Origin: DATLFI01 sp035524895
Lineage (GTDB): Bacteria > Acidobacteriota > Thermoanaerobaculia > Multivoradales > Multivoraceae
Assembly: GCA_035524895.1 (NCBI GenBank)
Contig: DATLFI010000284.1
Span: forward strand, 1-42,954
Length of the DNA: 42,954 bases
Reading direction: 5' to 3'
Made by a program: the position numbers and the translations under genes. The notes under the pieces are model-generated. The model did no database searches and was not told the DNA's origin. It saw only the letters and a program-made list of their open reading frames with translations. Shown in pieces: positions 34,355 through 42,466 of the stretch (the first letter of the stretch is position 1; every line of letters begins with the position of its first letter).

Positions 34355-34816
34355 TCAGCCTTCGGCCGCCTTGCTCGCCGCTACCCGCAGGACGCCCTCC
34401 ACCGCGGCGCCGAGCTCCTGCGGGGAGCTCGGCTTCTCGATCAAGTGCTCGATCCCGGCTTCCAAGGCTTGTCGCCTCTGCTTCTCCGTGACGTAGGCCG
34501 AAGCCACCAAGACGGGGAGAGAGGGATACAGGCGCGCCAGCTCTATGGCTACATCGATACCGGAACGGCCCGGCATGTTGAGGTCCGTGACCACGATATC
34601 GAACTGGTCGGAAGCGGCCAGCAGCGCGCGCAGCGCGACCTCGGTCACGGTGAAGCCGCTCACCCGGAAGCCGCGGCGCTCGAGCGACAGCTTTGCCAGG
34701 TAGACCTGGGCCTCGTCGTTGTCCAGGTAGAGCACGTGCGCGCCTTCGGCGCCGGGCGTAGGCCCTGGCTCAGACATCAACCGCCAGCCCGTGTCGGCGG
34801 CCGTTGATCCGAACAT
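34355..34816 (-). CDS. Single-domain response regulator (CheY-like)
   Basis: 153-residue stand-alone receiver domain with a short tail. The acidic pair 'LDNDE', phosphoacceptor Asp in 'VVTDLNMPGRSG', Ser in 'VLVASAYVT' and Lys in 'LIEKPSSP' are all present, so it should be phosphorylatable. There is no output domain, so it would act by protein contact. The first in-frame ATG is at 34816, but the ATG at 34777 ('MSEPGP') gives a more usual length of 140. Neither has a good Shine-Dalgarno sequence. It is divergent from the serine/threonine kinase starting 30 nt away. No histidine kinase is encoded in the window. Confidence 0.87.
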   Translation of the reverse strand: MFGSTAADTGWRLMSEPGPTPGAEGAHVLYLDNDEAQVYLAKLSLERRGFRVSGFTVTEVALRALLAASDQFDIVVTDLNMPGRSGIDVAIELARLYPSLPVLVASAYVTEKQRRQALEAGIEHLIEKPSSPQELGAAVEGVLRVAASKAAEG

Positions 34817-34846
34817 GGGACGCGAGCCAATAGGCGACGCAAGCCG

Positions 34847-35998
34847 ATGGCGTACGACGACGGCCCATCACCGGTGGGCTCCGATCCTGTGATCGACAGA
34901 GCTCATGCCATCCTCGTCGCGCGACCCCTGGGCAGTCTAAGCGCAGACGCGGTGCGTGTCGCCTACGCGCAGCCGAGCCGGCAGGCGAGCGCCGAGCTGG
35001 ACGGTATAGTCCAAGCTCTCATGACCGACGGCAGTGAGGCCGATCTCGCGCCCTTGGCGGGGGAGGTGACCCAGCTGCTCGAAGCGGCGCGGCGTGGCGA
35101 GGTGAGCGAGCTCGCGTCGCTGAGCGACTGGATCCGGGTGGGATCTGGCGGCATGGCCGCGGTCTACCGCGCGAGCACTGCGGGCGGCGAGCCGGTCGCG
35201 GTGAAGATGCTCCACCAGGTCGACCTGAGTCCCGCCGGGGAGCGTCGGTTCGCGCGCGAGTGCGAGATCATCCAGCGGCTCGACCACCCCAACATCGTGC
35301 GTCAGCTTGGCGCCGCGCGCAGCCCGAGCGACCGGCGCTTTCTGATCATGCAGTTCGTCGAGGGCGAGACCCTGGCGCGGCGGCTGGCGGAGGGGCGCCT
35401 GCGGCTCGACGAGGCCCTGCCCCTTCTTCGTCAGCTCGCCGCGGCACTCGACCACGCGCACGAGCGAGGCGTCGTCCACCGCGACGTCAAGCCCGCCAAC
35501 GTGCTGCTCGAGATCCGCGACGGCGCCGCGCCGCGGGTCGTGCTGACGGACTTCGGCATCGCCAAGGTCGAGGGTGGCACGTTGCTCACCGGTGGCAATG
35601 TGATGGGCACCGTCGCATACATGGCGCCCGAGCAGGTCCGAGGAGCGCACGAGGTCGACCATCGAGCGAACGTCTACGCGCTCGGCGTGGTGGCCTACGA
35701 GATGCTCACCGGCAGCCATCCGTTCCCCGGCAGGACGATGACCGCGGTCCTGCTCGCCCACCTGCAGCGTCCGCCCGCCGACCCGCGCCTTGCGGCCCCG
35801 GAGCTGCCGTCGACGGTGGCTCGCGCTCTGCTGCGCGCCCTGCGCAAGGAACCCGACAAGAGACCGCAGAGCGCCGGCGCGTTCGTCGTGGAGCTGATCG
35901 CAGGCAGCGCGCTCGATGACACCGTGGCGGAGCGGACCCTCGGGCCGTCCGACGCTCTCGATCGCGGTGCTCGCGGCGCGGTTGCCGCGCCGACGTGA
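34847..35998 (+). CDS. Hanks-type serine/threonine protein kinase
   Basis: 383-residue soluble kinase. The first ~90 residues match no domain I know. The kinase domain spans ~92-355: the Gly-rich loop 'VGSGGMAAVYRAS', 'VAVKMLH' with the ATP-binding Lys, catalytic loop 'HRDVKPANVLL', 'TDFGIAK', and 'GTVAYMAPEQV'. All catalytic residues are present. The usual transmembrane helix and sensor or repeat domains of bacterial kinases are missing, and the C-terminus after ~355 is short and Ala/Arg-rich. Its stop lies 12 nt before a 33-nt exact copy of the 3' end of the permease gene at 36927, hinting at rearrangement downstream. It may have lost a longer C-terminal part. Confidence 0.9.
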   Translation: MAYDDGPSPVGSDPVIDRAHAILVARPLGSLSADAVRVAYAQPSRQASAELDGIVQALMTDGSEADLAPLAGEVTQLLEAARRGEVSELASLSDWIRVGSGGMAAVYRASTAGGEPVAVKMLHQVDLSPAGERRFARECEIIQRLDHPNIVRQLGAARSPSDRRFLIMQFVEGETLARRLAEGRLRLDEALPLLRQLAAALDHAHERGVVHRDVKPANVLLEIRDGAAPRVVLTDFGIAKVEGGTLLTGGNVMGTVAYMAPEQVRGAHEVDHRANVYALGVVAYEMLTGSHPFPGRTMTAVLLAHLQRPPADPRLAAPELPSTVARALLRALRKEPDKRPQSAGAFVVELIAGSALDDTVAERTLGPSDALDRGARGAVAAPT

Positions 35999-36010
35999 CC
36001 AGCTACCAGG

Positions 36011-36043
36011 GATCGGGTCGACCGACATCGCCCGCCGCGCCGG
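36011..36043. repeat. 33-nt exact copy of the permease gene 3' end
   Basis: Bases 36011-36043 are identical to 36945-36977, which encode (minus strand) part of 'ARRAMSVDPIQ' near the C-terminus of the large permease. The copy is an isolated fragment just after the kinase stop. The two copies are in direct orientation and bracket the lipoprotein gene. Confidence 0.85.
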
Positions 36044-36143
36044 GGCCAGCACCACCAGCGGGCACCGGGGTAGGGTTCACGGGCATTCACATTGCACCGC
36101 TGATCGTGGGACTTTCGGCGTTCCGCAGCGACAGGCACGAGGC

Positions 36144-36914
36144 ATGCGAGCCAATCCACCCCAACGCGCTGTCAGCGGCAAACGCGGCCGGTCCTTTGTC
36201 GAACCGCTTCGCGCTGCGGGTCGCGCGACGCTGCTGACCGCGCTCGTCTTGGTGCTCGGCTGCGGCGCGATTCCGTGGGACATCCTTCTCCCGCCCGAGC
36301 AACCGCTCCCTCCCGAGCACGGCTCGCGAAGAGACGGCGAGTCCGGCGTTCGCCTCGATCAACCAGGAACCGTTCACGTGCCCCGTCCGGGGGATCACAA
36401 TCGGACGGTCGACATCCAGGCGAACGGCACCTTCCGTCGAATCGAGCTCGACCTCGACGTCACACACGGAGGGTGGTTCTCCGCCGAGCCCGAGCGCAAC
36501 CACAGCATCTTCTGGCTGCATCGCGGCCACGGCTCCTTTGCCGCGAACGCGATCGCCTACGTCAATGCCTTCGGCCCCTCCCGCAACGAGATTCGCCTGG
36601 CAACCAACCTCACCCAACCCCGCGGAGCGCGCATGGACGCGGCGAAGGCGACTGGAACGCGTCTAGTCGCCGGCAGGACGTACCACTTCCGCTACGTGTA
36701 CGACGGTAGGGATGGACGAACCGAGCTGGTGGTCAGCGAAGGGGGACGCGTCCTGACACGCGCCGTCGGGCGCGCTCCACTGCGCGCCATCGAATCGCCC
36801 CGGGACGGCCTCTTCTTCGTGTCGTTCGGGCACCGGAACAACGGCACGCGCGGACCCGAGCGCCCCACCTACGGTTGGCGATACTCCAACCTCTCGGTGC
36901 GGTTGCTGCGCTGA
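36144..36914 (+). CDS. Putative lipoprotein of unknown function
   Basis: 256-residue probable lipoprotein. A basic N-terminus is followed by a hydrophobic stretch and a lipobox 'LVLGC' with Cys40 as the lipidation site. The mature part has alternating strands typical of a beta-sandwich ('RRIELDLDVTHGGWF', 'HSIFWLHRGHG', 'YHFRYVYDGRDGRTELVVSEGG', 'YGWRYSNLSVRLL'), compatible with a lectin- or concanavalin-like fold. I do not recognise the family. ATG at 36144 is chosen for the best signal sequence; the open frame extends further 5' into the kinase end. It is bracketed by 33-nt direct repeats, so it may have been inserted or duplicated in. It converges on the large permease. Confidence 0.65.
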   Translation: MRANPPQRAVSGKRGRSFVEPLRAAGRATLLTALVLVLGCGAIPWDILLPPEQPLPPEHGSRRDGESGVRLDQPGTVHVPRPGDHNRTVDIQANGTFRRIELDLDVTHGGWFSAEPERNHSIFWLHRGHGSFAANAIAYVNAFGPSRNEIRLATNLTQPRGARMDAAKATGTRLVAGRTYHFRYVYDGRDGRTELVVSEGGRVLTRAVGRAPLRAIESPRDGLFFVSFGHRNNGTRGPERPTYGWRYSNLSVRLLR

Positions 36915-36926
36915 GGCGACGACCTG

Positions 36927-39665
36927 CTACACGCGCATGACCTGGATCGGGTCGACCGACATCGCCCGCCGCGCCGGCAGGAGCGCGGCGAGCAGCCCGA
37001 CGAGCAGGAGAATCGACGGCGCCGCAAGGAACGTGAGCGGATCCAGCGCCTCGATGCCGAAGAGCTGACTCTCGATCCAGCGCACCGCCCCGGCCGCGGC
37101 GACCAGGCCGAGCCCGGCGCCGATCGCCACCAACATCACGGCGCGGCCGACCACCGAACGCCCGACGCGCCGCGGCGCAGCGCCCAGCGCCAGCCGGATG
37201 CCGATCTCGCGGCGGCGTTGCACCACCAGATAGGAGAGCGCGCCGTACAGCCCAGCGGCCGCCATCACCAGCGCCAGCGCCGCGAACAGCCCGACCAGCG
37301 AGGCGGCGCTGCGGAAGCGCGCGAGCTCGTTGCCGATCACCTGCTCGAGCGTGGTCGCGCGAGCCACTGCCACATCCGGATCGAGCTCGGCGAGCGCCGA
37401 CCGGAGTTGGGGCGCGAGATCGCTGTCGTCGCGACCGCGCGCGACGAAGCTGACCAGGGGGAAGCTCCCCTGCAGCAGCGAAAAGTAGACCTGGGGCTCG
37501 TCCTCCTCGACCAGCTCGTAGTAGTGGGCGTTGCGCGCCAGGCCCACCACCACGAACGGCGGCTCCACGGGGTCGCGGTAGATGCGCTTGCCGATGGCGT
37601 TCTCGCCTGGCCAGAAGCGCTCGGCGAAGGCCTCGTTGACCACCGCCACCGGATCCGACTCGGCGCCGTCGCGGAAGTCGAAGCCGCGGCCGCGCAGGAT
37701 TGGAATCGCCATGGTCTCGAAGTAGCCGGGGCCGACCGCGTTGAACCCGGAATCCACCACCGACTCCTCGACGAGCTGCCGTCCCTCGGGCACGAAGCCG
37801 CCGCTCCACATGCCGAGGAAGGGCACCATCCTGGTGGCGCTGACGCTCGCCACCTCCGGCAACGCCGCGAAGCGCTCGAGCGCGCGCGCGGTGAGCTGCC
37901 GTCCCCGCTCGGCGTCGTAGCCGTGGTTGTCGAGCTTCACCGTCAGCAGGTGACGGTTCTCGACGCCGAAGCCGAGGTCGACTGCGCGGGCCGCCATCAG
38001 GCTGCGCACGAACAACGCGCCCGCGACCACCAGCGCCACCGAGACCGCGACCTGGGCGACTACCAGCACAGCCTGCGCGCGGCTACCGGCCGGCGCCACC
38101 GCGCGCTCGCCGAGCGTCGAGGCGCCACCTAAGCGGGTCGCCTCCAGTGCCGGCATCGCGGCGGCCAGCAGCGCCGCCGCTACCGCGACGATCATCGACA
38201 CCGCCAGGATCCCCGCGCCGGGTCGCAGCTCGACGCCGAGCTGGTACGGCATCATCGCCGTGGCGAGCCGAGCGCCCCCGTGCGCGAGCGCAAAGCCGAG
38301 CACCGCGCCCGCCGCCGCCAGCAGCACCGCCTCCGCTAGCAGGCCGCGCGCCAGGCCCCAGCCACGCGCACCCAGCGCCGCGCGCACGCCGATCTCGTGG
38401 CGGCGCGCGGTGCCGCGCGCGAGCAGCAGGATGGCTACGTTGGCGCAGGCCACCAGTAGCACCATCGCCACCACCGCCATGAGGACGCGCGTGGTCTCCA
38501 AGAAGCCGTTGCGATCGCCGGGGCGAAGGGCGTAGCTGGGGCTGGCCATGGCGCCGATGCCGTCGTTCCACTCGGCGAACTCGGCTTCGAGAATCGTGGA
38601 CATCCGCTGCAGGTCGGTGTTTGCGTCGTCGATCGTGGCGCCGGGCTGCAGGCGTCCGATCACCGAGAGCCAAACCCAAACGTTGTCGGGCACCCGTTTG
38701 AGCGGGTGCTCGCCGCCGGCCGGTTGGAGCAGCGGCTGGGTGGTCACCGGCACGTAGAGATCGGGCGGGCTCTCGATCGGGCTGATGCCGCGGAATGCCG
38801 ACGGCGCGACGCCGATCACCGTGAACGGCTGACCGTTCAGGCTCACCGCGCCACCGAGGATGCCCGGGTCGCTGCCCAGCTCCTGCCACAAGCGATGGGA
38901 GAGCACCGCTACGGTGCGCGCCCTGTCCACTACGTCATCGTCGGCGGCCAAGACGCGACCGAGCGCCGGTTCGACGCCGAGCACGTCGAAGAAGCTCCCC
39001 GACACGAACCACGCGCGGCGCGTCTCGCGAAACTCGCCGCGCGCCGTCTGTACCGCCACACCGCTCGGATCGTAGGCGAGCAGCCCAGCGAACGCGGTGC
39101 CCTGGTCGCGGTAGAACTCGTAGTCCGGGTAGGCGAGCGAGCCGAAGCCGCCGCCGTTGTTCGTGCGCCCGATGCGCACCAGCTCCTGCGGCGCAGCGAC
39201 GTGCGGCGGTGCGGTCAGGAACAGGTCCTCGACCAGGGAGAACACCGTGGCGTTGGCGCCGATCGCGAGCGCCAGGATCACGACCGCCGCCGCGGTGAAC
39301 CCGGGAGCGCGGCGCAGCGAGCGCGCGGCTACGGCGAGGTCGAACAGGATGCGGGACATGGTGTGTTCTCCTCTGGAGGGTGTGCCGGCGATGGCCGTGT
39401 GGGGGCAGAGCGCGCGTGCCGGAGCGACACGCTCGAGCAGCGCGACCAAGACCAGGTCGAGGAGCGCCAAGAAGAACGCGCGGATGAGCGCCAGGGCTCC
39501 GCGGCGGCGCGCTGCCGCGAGCTGCGCGGCGAAAGTAGCGACCATCTCGGAGCCCGCCTCGGCGTGGAAGCGCGCCGGCAGCAGGACGAGGAGCCGGCGG
39601 TAGAGCCGCTCGGCGACCGGCCGGCGGTGCGTCGATCCGTCCTTGGCGCCGCGCTCGACCCTCAC
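36927..39665 (-). CDS. Large ABC permease with N-terminal module (ADOP-like), PadR-coupled
   Basis: 912-residue duplicated MacB/FtsX permease of the kind often called acidobacterial orphan permeases. Residues ~18-85 form a distinct helical N-terminal module ('ERLYRRLLVLLPARFHAEAGSEM', then a helix). The permease proper begins at residue 103 ('MSRILFDLAVAARSLRRAPGF'). Helix clusters and two periplasmic domains follow, ending 'ARRAMSVDPIQVMRV'. The GTG at 39665 overlaps the PadR stop (GTGA). The internal ATG at 39359 has a strong 'agaggag' at 8-9 nt, so a shorter permease may also be made. No ATPase is encoded nearby. The substrate is unknown; PadR coupling suggests a response to a toxic or signalling compound. 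Confidence 0.88.
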   Translation of the reverse strand: MRVERGAKDGSTHRRPVAERLYRRLLVLLPARFHAEAGSEMVATFAAQLAAARRRGALALIRAFFLALLDLVLVALLERVAPARALCPHTAIAGTPSRGEHTMSRILFDLAVAARSLRRAPGFTAAAVVILALAIGANATVFSLVEDLFLTAPPHVAAPQELVRIGRTNNGGGFGSLAYPDYEFYRDQGTAFAGLLAYDPSGVAVQTARGEFRETRRAWFVSGSFFDVLGVEPALGRVLAADDDVVDRARTVAVLSHRLWQELGSDPGILGGAVSLNGQPFTVIGVAPSAFRGISPIESPPDLYVPVTTQPLLQPAGGEHPLKRVPDNVWVWLSVIGRLQPGATIDDANTDLQRMSTILEAEFAEWNDGIGAMASPSYALRPGDRNGFLETTRVLMAVVAMVLLVACANVAILLLARGTARRHEIGVRAALGARGWGLARGLLAEAVLLAAAGAVLGFALAHGGARLATAMMPYQLGVELRPGAGILAVSMIVAVAAALLAAAMPALEATRLGGASTLGERAVAPAGSRAQAVLVVAQVAVSVALVVAGALFVRSLMAARAVDLGFGVENRHLLTVKLDNHGYDAERGRQLTARALERFAALPEVASVSATRMVPFLGMWSGGFVPEGRQLVEESVVDSGFNAVGPGYFETMAIPILRGRGFDFRDGAESDPVAVVNEAFAERFWPGENAIGKRIYRDPVEPPFVVVGLARNAHYYELVEEDEPQVYFSLLQGSFPLVSFVARGRDDSDLAPQLRSALAELDPDVAVARATTLEQVIGNELARFRSAASLVGLFAALALVMAAAGLYGALSYLVVQRRREIGIRLALGAAPRRVGRSVVGRAVMLVAIGAGLGLVAAAGAVRWIESQLFGIEALDPLTFLAAPSILLLVGLLAALLPARRAMSVDPIQVMRV

Positions 39666-40042
39666 GTCCCCTCCAGCAGCTTGGCCCGTCGTGCCTGCTC
39701 CACCAGCCCCGCGAGCCGCTGCGCCTCGGCCCGCGCCACGGCTCGCCCGAGCGCGGTCGGCCGGTAGTACCGCCGACGCTCGTCTTCACTCGCCTGCGCC
39801 CCAGGCGCCGGCTCGATGAGCCCGCCGTCGCGCAGCTCCTTGAGCGTTCGGTAGAGCGTGCCCGGACCGACCAGCGCGGTGCGGCCGAGCTGCTCGTTGA
39901 CGGCCTGCATCACCGCGTAGCCGTGTCGCGGCCGCAGCTCGAGCGAGAGCAGGACGGCGAACACGACCGGGCGCAGCGGGAGGTAGCGCTCGGCGGCGGG
40001 GGGCTCCGGCAAGGGAGGTCGGGATCGGATTCGGGGGGCCAT
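39662..40042 (-). CDS. PadR family transcriptional regulator
   Basis: 126-residue winged-helix repressor of the PadR family. The core is typical: 'VVFAVLLSLELRPRHGYAVMQAVNEQLG', 'LVGPGTLYRTLKELRDGGLIEPAP' with recognition helix and wing, and 'RRRYYRPTALGRAVARAEAQRL' leading to a short dimerisation helix. ATG at 40042 is preferred, because the in-frame ATG at 40075 would place the start inside a 36-bp inverted repeat that looks like an operator. The stop overlaps the permease start, so regulator and transporter are translationally coupled. By analogy with the family it should repress this operon until a ligand binds. The ligand is unknown. Confidence 0.9.
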   Translation of the reverse strand: MAPRIRSRPPLPEPPAAERYLPLRPVVFAVLLSLELRPRHGYAVMQAVNEQLGRTALVGPGTLYRTLKELRDGGLIEPAPGAQASEDERRRYYRPTALGRAVARAEAQRLAGLVEQARRAKLLEGT

Positions 40043-40050
40043 CGCGGGAT

Positions 40051-40086
40051 TGTCTTCGGTCCAGACTCTATCCATACGCGAAGACA
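40051..40086. promoter_or_regulatory. Candidate PadR operator
   Basis: The inverted repeat 'tgtcttcg' (40051-40058) and 'cgaagaca' (40079-40086), separated by 20 nt, starts 9 nt upstream of the PadR start. The two half-sites have about two helical turns between them, as expected for a dimeric winged-helix repressor. The location over the likely promoter or ribosome-binding region supports autoregulation. Confidence 0.5.
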
Positions 40087-40129
40087 GTTGGAGGGTTTCG
40101 GCTGGCGCGCTTTTCCTCTCACAGCGCGG

Positions 40130-40575
40130 TGAGCGCCATGTTCGGCAGCGTTTGTCGCCGCGCGTTGCCAGCGGCCGCAGAGCCCCGCGCGCAGCTCCGC
40201 GGGTTTCACGACGGACTGCTGGCGCCACATCGCGACCTCGAGCAAGAGCTCGAGTGGTCCGAGGCGGCGGTATCGATGCCCCTCATCGGTCGGGCCAACT
40301 TCGCCACGCTCTCGACCAAGGGGCTGGTGCTCGCCAGGCTGGGTCGTGTGCCGACGAAGCGACACATGACCCTGGCGACCGCGAGGATCTAGCATCCCAC
40401 CGCCGACGCCCTTCAGGTGCACCCGCTAGGCCGGTCCGTGCTCGCTCAGGGCGATTCCAAGACAGCGCTCTTGGTGTTCCAGGAGAACTTCGACCAGCAC
40501 CAAGGCGCCTGGCCCATCCCCGTCGGCATGGCCCGCGTGGCGACGGGCGAGCTGGGCAGGCCCGTGGAAATCAAG
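40130..40575 (+). pseudogene. DUF2911-like C-terminal remnant with in-frame stop
   Basis: One plus-strand frame reads 'ANFATLSTKGLVLARLGR', a premature TAG at 40390-40392, then continues in the same frame with 'HPTADALQVHPLGRSVLAQGDSKTALLVFQENFDQHQGAWPIPVGMARVATGELGR'-like sequence split around the stop. This resembles the TPR-like C-terminal end of secreted DUF2911 proteins ('...LLAQGKKEEAL.VF..N...H...WP...GLARGY..LGD'). The N-terminal DUF2911 domain and signal peptide are missing. The boundaries are approximate. It lies between the PadR operon and the PRC-barrel gene and is probably dead. Confidence 0.5.
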
Positions 40576-40579
40576 CGCT

Positions 40580-40609
40580 GCCCTCGGTTGCCCGTTGGCA
40601 ACCGAGGGC
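40580..40609. terminator. Perfect 13-bp hairpin
   Basis: 'gccctcggttgcc' and 'ggcaaccgagggc' are exact complements with a 4-nt loop. It is followed on the plus strand by 'gtttcg' and lies about 50 nt downstream (minus strand) of the PRC-barrel stop. It is a likely terminator for that gene, although the T-tract is weak. Confidence 0.5.
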
Positions 40610-40661
40610 GTTTCGAACTTCAGAGACGCGAAGAGCTCTCTGCGGAAGAGCCCTCTGCGCT

Positions 40662-41036
40662 TCAGCGCGCGTCCCAGTAGGGCTGCGCGTTGTAGTAGCG
40701 GTGGATCTCGGCGCCCCAGGTGCGATCGCTGATCGTCGGCCAGTTGTCCTTGTCGAAGCCCGGCGCATTCTCGAGCCGCTCCTTGGGCACGTCGAGCACG
40801 AAGTGCTTCTCCTCGGGAACGAGACTGAGAGCCGAGAACGGGATGGCGAACAGCTTGTCGCCGAGACCCATGAAACCGCCGAACGACAACACCGCATAGG
40901 CGACGCGGCCGCGCTCCAGGTCGATCATCAGCTCCTTGATGTCCCCGAGCTTGTCGCCCTTGGAATTGCAGACTTCGTCGCCGACCAGGCTGGTCGCGGA
41001 GAGAACCTGCGGGAAGGTCGTGGTCGTGTTTGCCAT
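40662..41036 (-). CDS. PRC-barrel domain protein
   Basis: 124-residue small cytoplasmic protein with one PRC-barrel domain (~residues 10-80): 'VLSATSLVGDEVCNSKGDKLGDIKELMIDLERGRVAYAVLSFGGFMGLGDKLFAIPFSAL' is the diagnostic layout, broken here only by naming. The tail ('GFDKDNWPTISDRTWGAEIHRYYNAQPYW') is common in stress-associated stand-alone PRC proteins. The PRC fold mediates protein or RNA contacts; the partner is unknown. ATG at 41036 has a very strong 'ggagga' at 8-9 nt. It is divergent from the secreted protein at 41351, and a perfect hairpin follows its stop. Confidence 0.87.
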   Translation of the reverse strand: MANTTTTFPQVLSATSLVGDEVCNSKGDKLGDIKELMIDLERGRVAYAVLSFGGFMGLGDKLFAIPFSALSLVPEEKHFVLDVPKERLENAPGFDKDNWPTISDRTWGAEIHRYYNAQPYWDAR

Positions 41037-41350
41037 ATTGGATACTCCTCCTCGATAGACGTTTCGTGATTCGCCCTGCCGGGAAGTCTTTGGCCCGGTG
41101 GACCTTGGTGGGCCCAAGCGACTAGGCGCTGGACCCCCACTGTATGCCACGGTGCAATACCAGTGCCGGCGTCAGACGTGGCCAAGTGCTTGGCGCTGTG
41201 ACGCTCCTTCTCTCGAGGGAAGGAAGAATCGTCCACGCGCGACCGGTAAGAGAGGGCGCTGGGTTGGCGCCACGCAAGTCGGTAGCCAGGTTTGCGACAA
41301 TGCCCATCGAGGCGTAGGCTGGTCGAACCCATGCCGCTAGGAGGCCCAGG
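41037..41350. other. 314-nt divergent intergenic region
   Basis: This lies between the PRC-barrel gene (minus) and the secreted-protein gene (plus) and must hold both promoters. A short palindrome 'gccaagtgcttggc' is at 41181-41194 and may be an operator or chance. No gene is supported. Confidence 0.4.
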
Positions 41351-42454
41351 ATGAGGAAGCGAACCGCGAAGTTGCTGCTGGCCGTCGCCTTCATAGTCGC
41401 GACCGCGCCGGTGGTGGCCGCCCAGGGCGACGGGATTCCTCGCACGGCGAGCGGGCGACCGGACCTGTCGGGCACCTACGACGCCGCCACGTTGACGCCG
41501 TTGGAGCGTCCCGTGGCGCTCGGCGAGAAGGCCTTCCTGACTCTCGAGGAAGCTCGGGAGCTGGCCGAGCAGGAGCGCGCCCTCGCCGCCAAGGCCAACC
41601 GGCAGACCGACACCGACCGCGAGGCTCCACCCGAGGGCGGCGCTGCCGTGCTCGGCTTCGAGGAGAACCCGGAGGAAGGCAATCGCTTCGGCGCCGGCAA
41701 CGTCGGCGGCTACAACTGGTTCTGGGTCGATCGGGGCAGCGAGGCCTTCGCCATCGACGGCCAGTTTCCGACCTCGATCCTCATCGATCCCAAGAACGGC
41801 CGCATGCCGCCGATGACCCCGGCGGCGATGGGCGCGATGATGGCGCGTTTCTCGTCGTTCCTCCGCCCGAACGACGGCACGGCATGGTGGCTCGAGCAGG
41901 AGGGATCAGGCCCCTACGACGGCCCCGAGTCGCTAGCGGTGAGCGAGCGCTGCATCCTCGGCTTCACCGGCACCGCGCCGACCCTTCCCAGCCTGTACAA
42001 CAACTTCAAGCGGATCGTGCAGACCGACAGCCACGTGATGATCCTCCTCGAGATGGTCCACGACGCGCGCATCGTGCGCATGGACTCCGAGCATCCGCCG
42101 GCGGACCAGAAATTCTGGCTCGGCGACTCGATAGGACGGTGGGAAGGCGACACGCTGGTCATCGAGACCACGAACTTCCATCCCGAGGCTTCGATGCGCG
42201 GCGGCTCGGAGAACCTTCGCGTCGTCGAGCGCTTCACCAAGCAGGTCGGCGGCGACGTGCTCTACAACTTCACCGTCGAGGACGCGACGGTGTGGACCGC
42301 ACCGTGGACCGGTGAGTACCTCTGGCGGGGGAGCGACGAGCGCGTCTACGAGTACGCGTGCCACGAGGGCAACTACGCGATGGAGAGCATCCTCAAGGGC
42401 GCTCGGCTGCTCGAGGCGGAGGCGAAGGCCAAGACGGCTTCCGGCGGGAAGTAG
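41351..42454 (+). CDS. Secreted protein of unknown function
   Basis: 367-residue exported protein. The signal peptide (~residues 1-25) ends 'VVAAQ'. The mature start, 'GIPRTASGRPDLSGTYDAATLTPLERP', resembles a large family of uncharacterised acidobacterial and marine gammaproteobacterial proteins, but I cannot name a domain. The middle has a Met/Pro-rich stretch ('RMPPMTPAAMGAMMARFSS'). The C-terminal half contains 'FWLGDSIGRWEGDTLVIETTNFHPEA' and 'YEYACHEGNYAMESILKGAR', motifs shared within that family. No catalytic signature is evident. Start ATG follows 'aggagg' at 6 nt, an ideal Shine-Dalgarno sequence. It converges on the PQQ-like propeller gene. Confidence 0.8.
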   Translation: MRKRTAKLLLAVAFIVATAPVVAAQGDGIPRTASGRPDLSGTYDAATLTPLERPVALGEKAFLTLEEARELAEQERALAAKANRQTDTDREAPPEGGAAVLGFEENPEEGNRFGAGNVGGYNWFWVDRGSEAFAIDGQFPTSILIDPKNGRMPPMTPAAMGAMMARFSSFLRPNDGTAWWLEQEGSGPYDGPESLAVSERCILGFTGTAPTLPSLYNNFKRIVQTDSHVMILLEMVHDARIVRMDSEHPPADQKFWLGDSIGRWEGDTLVIETTNFHPEASMRGGSENLRVVERFTKQVGGDVLYNFTVEDATVWTAPWTGEYLWRGSDERVYEYACHEGNYAMESILKGARLLEAEAKAKTASGGK

Positions 42455-42466
42455 GACCGTGAAGGG

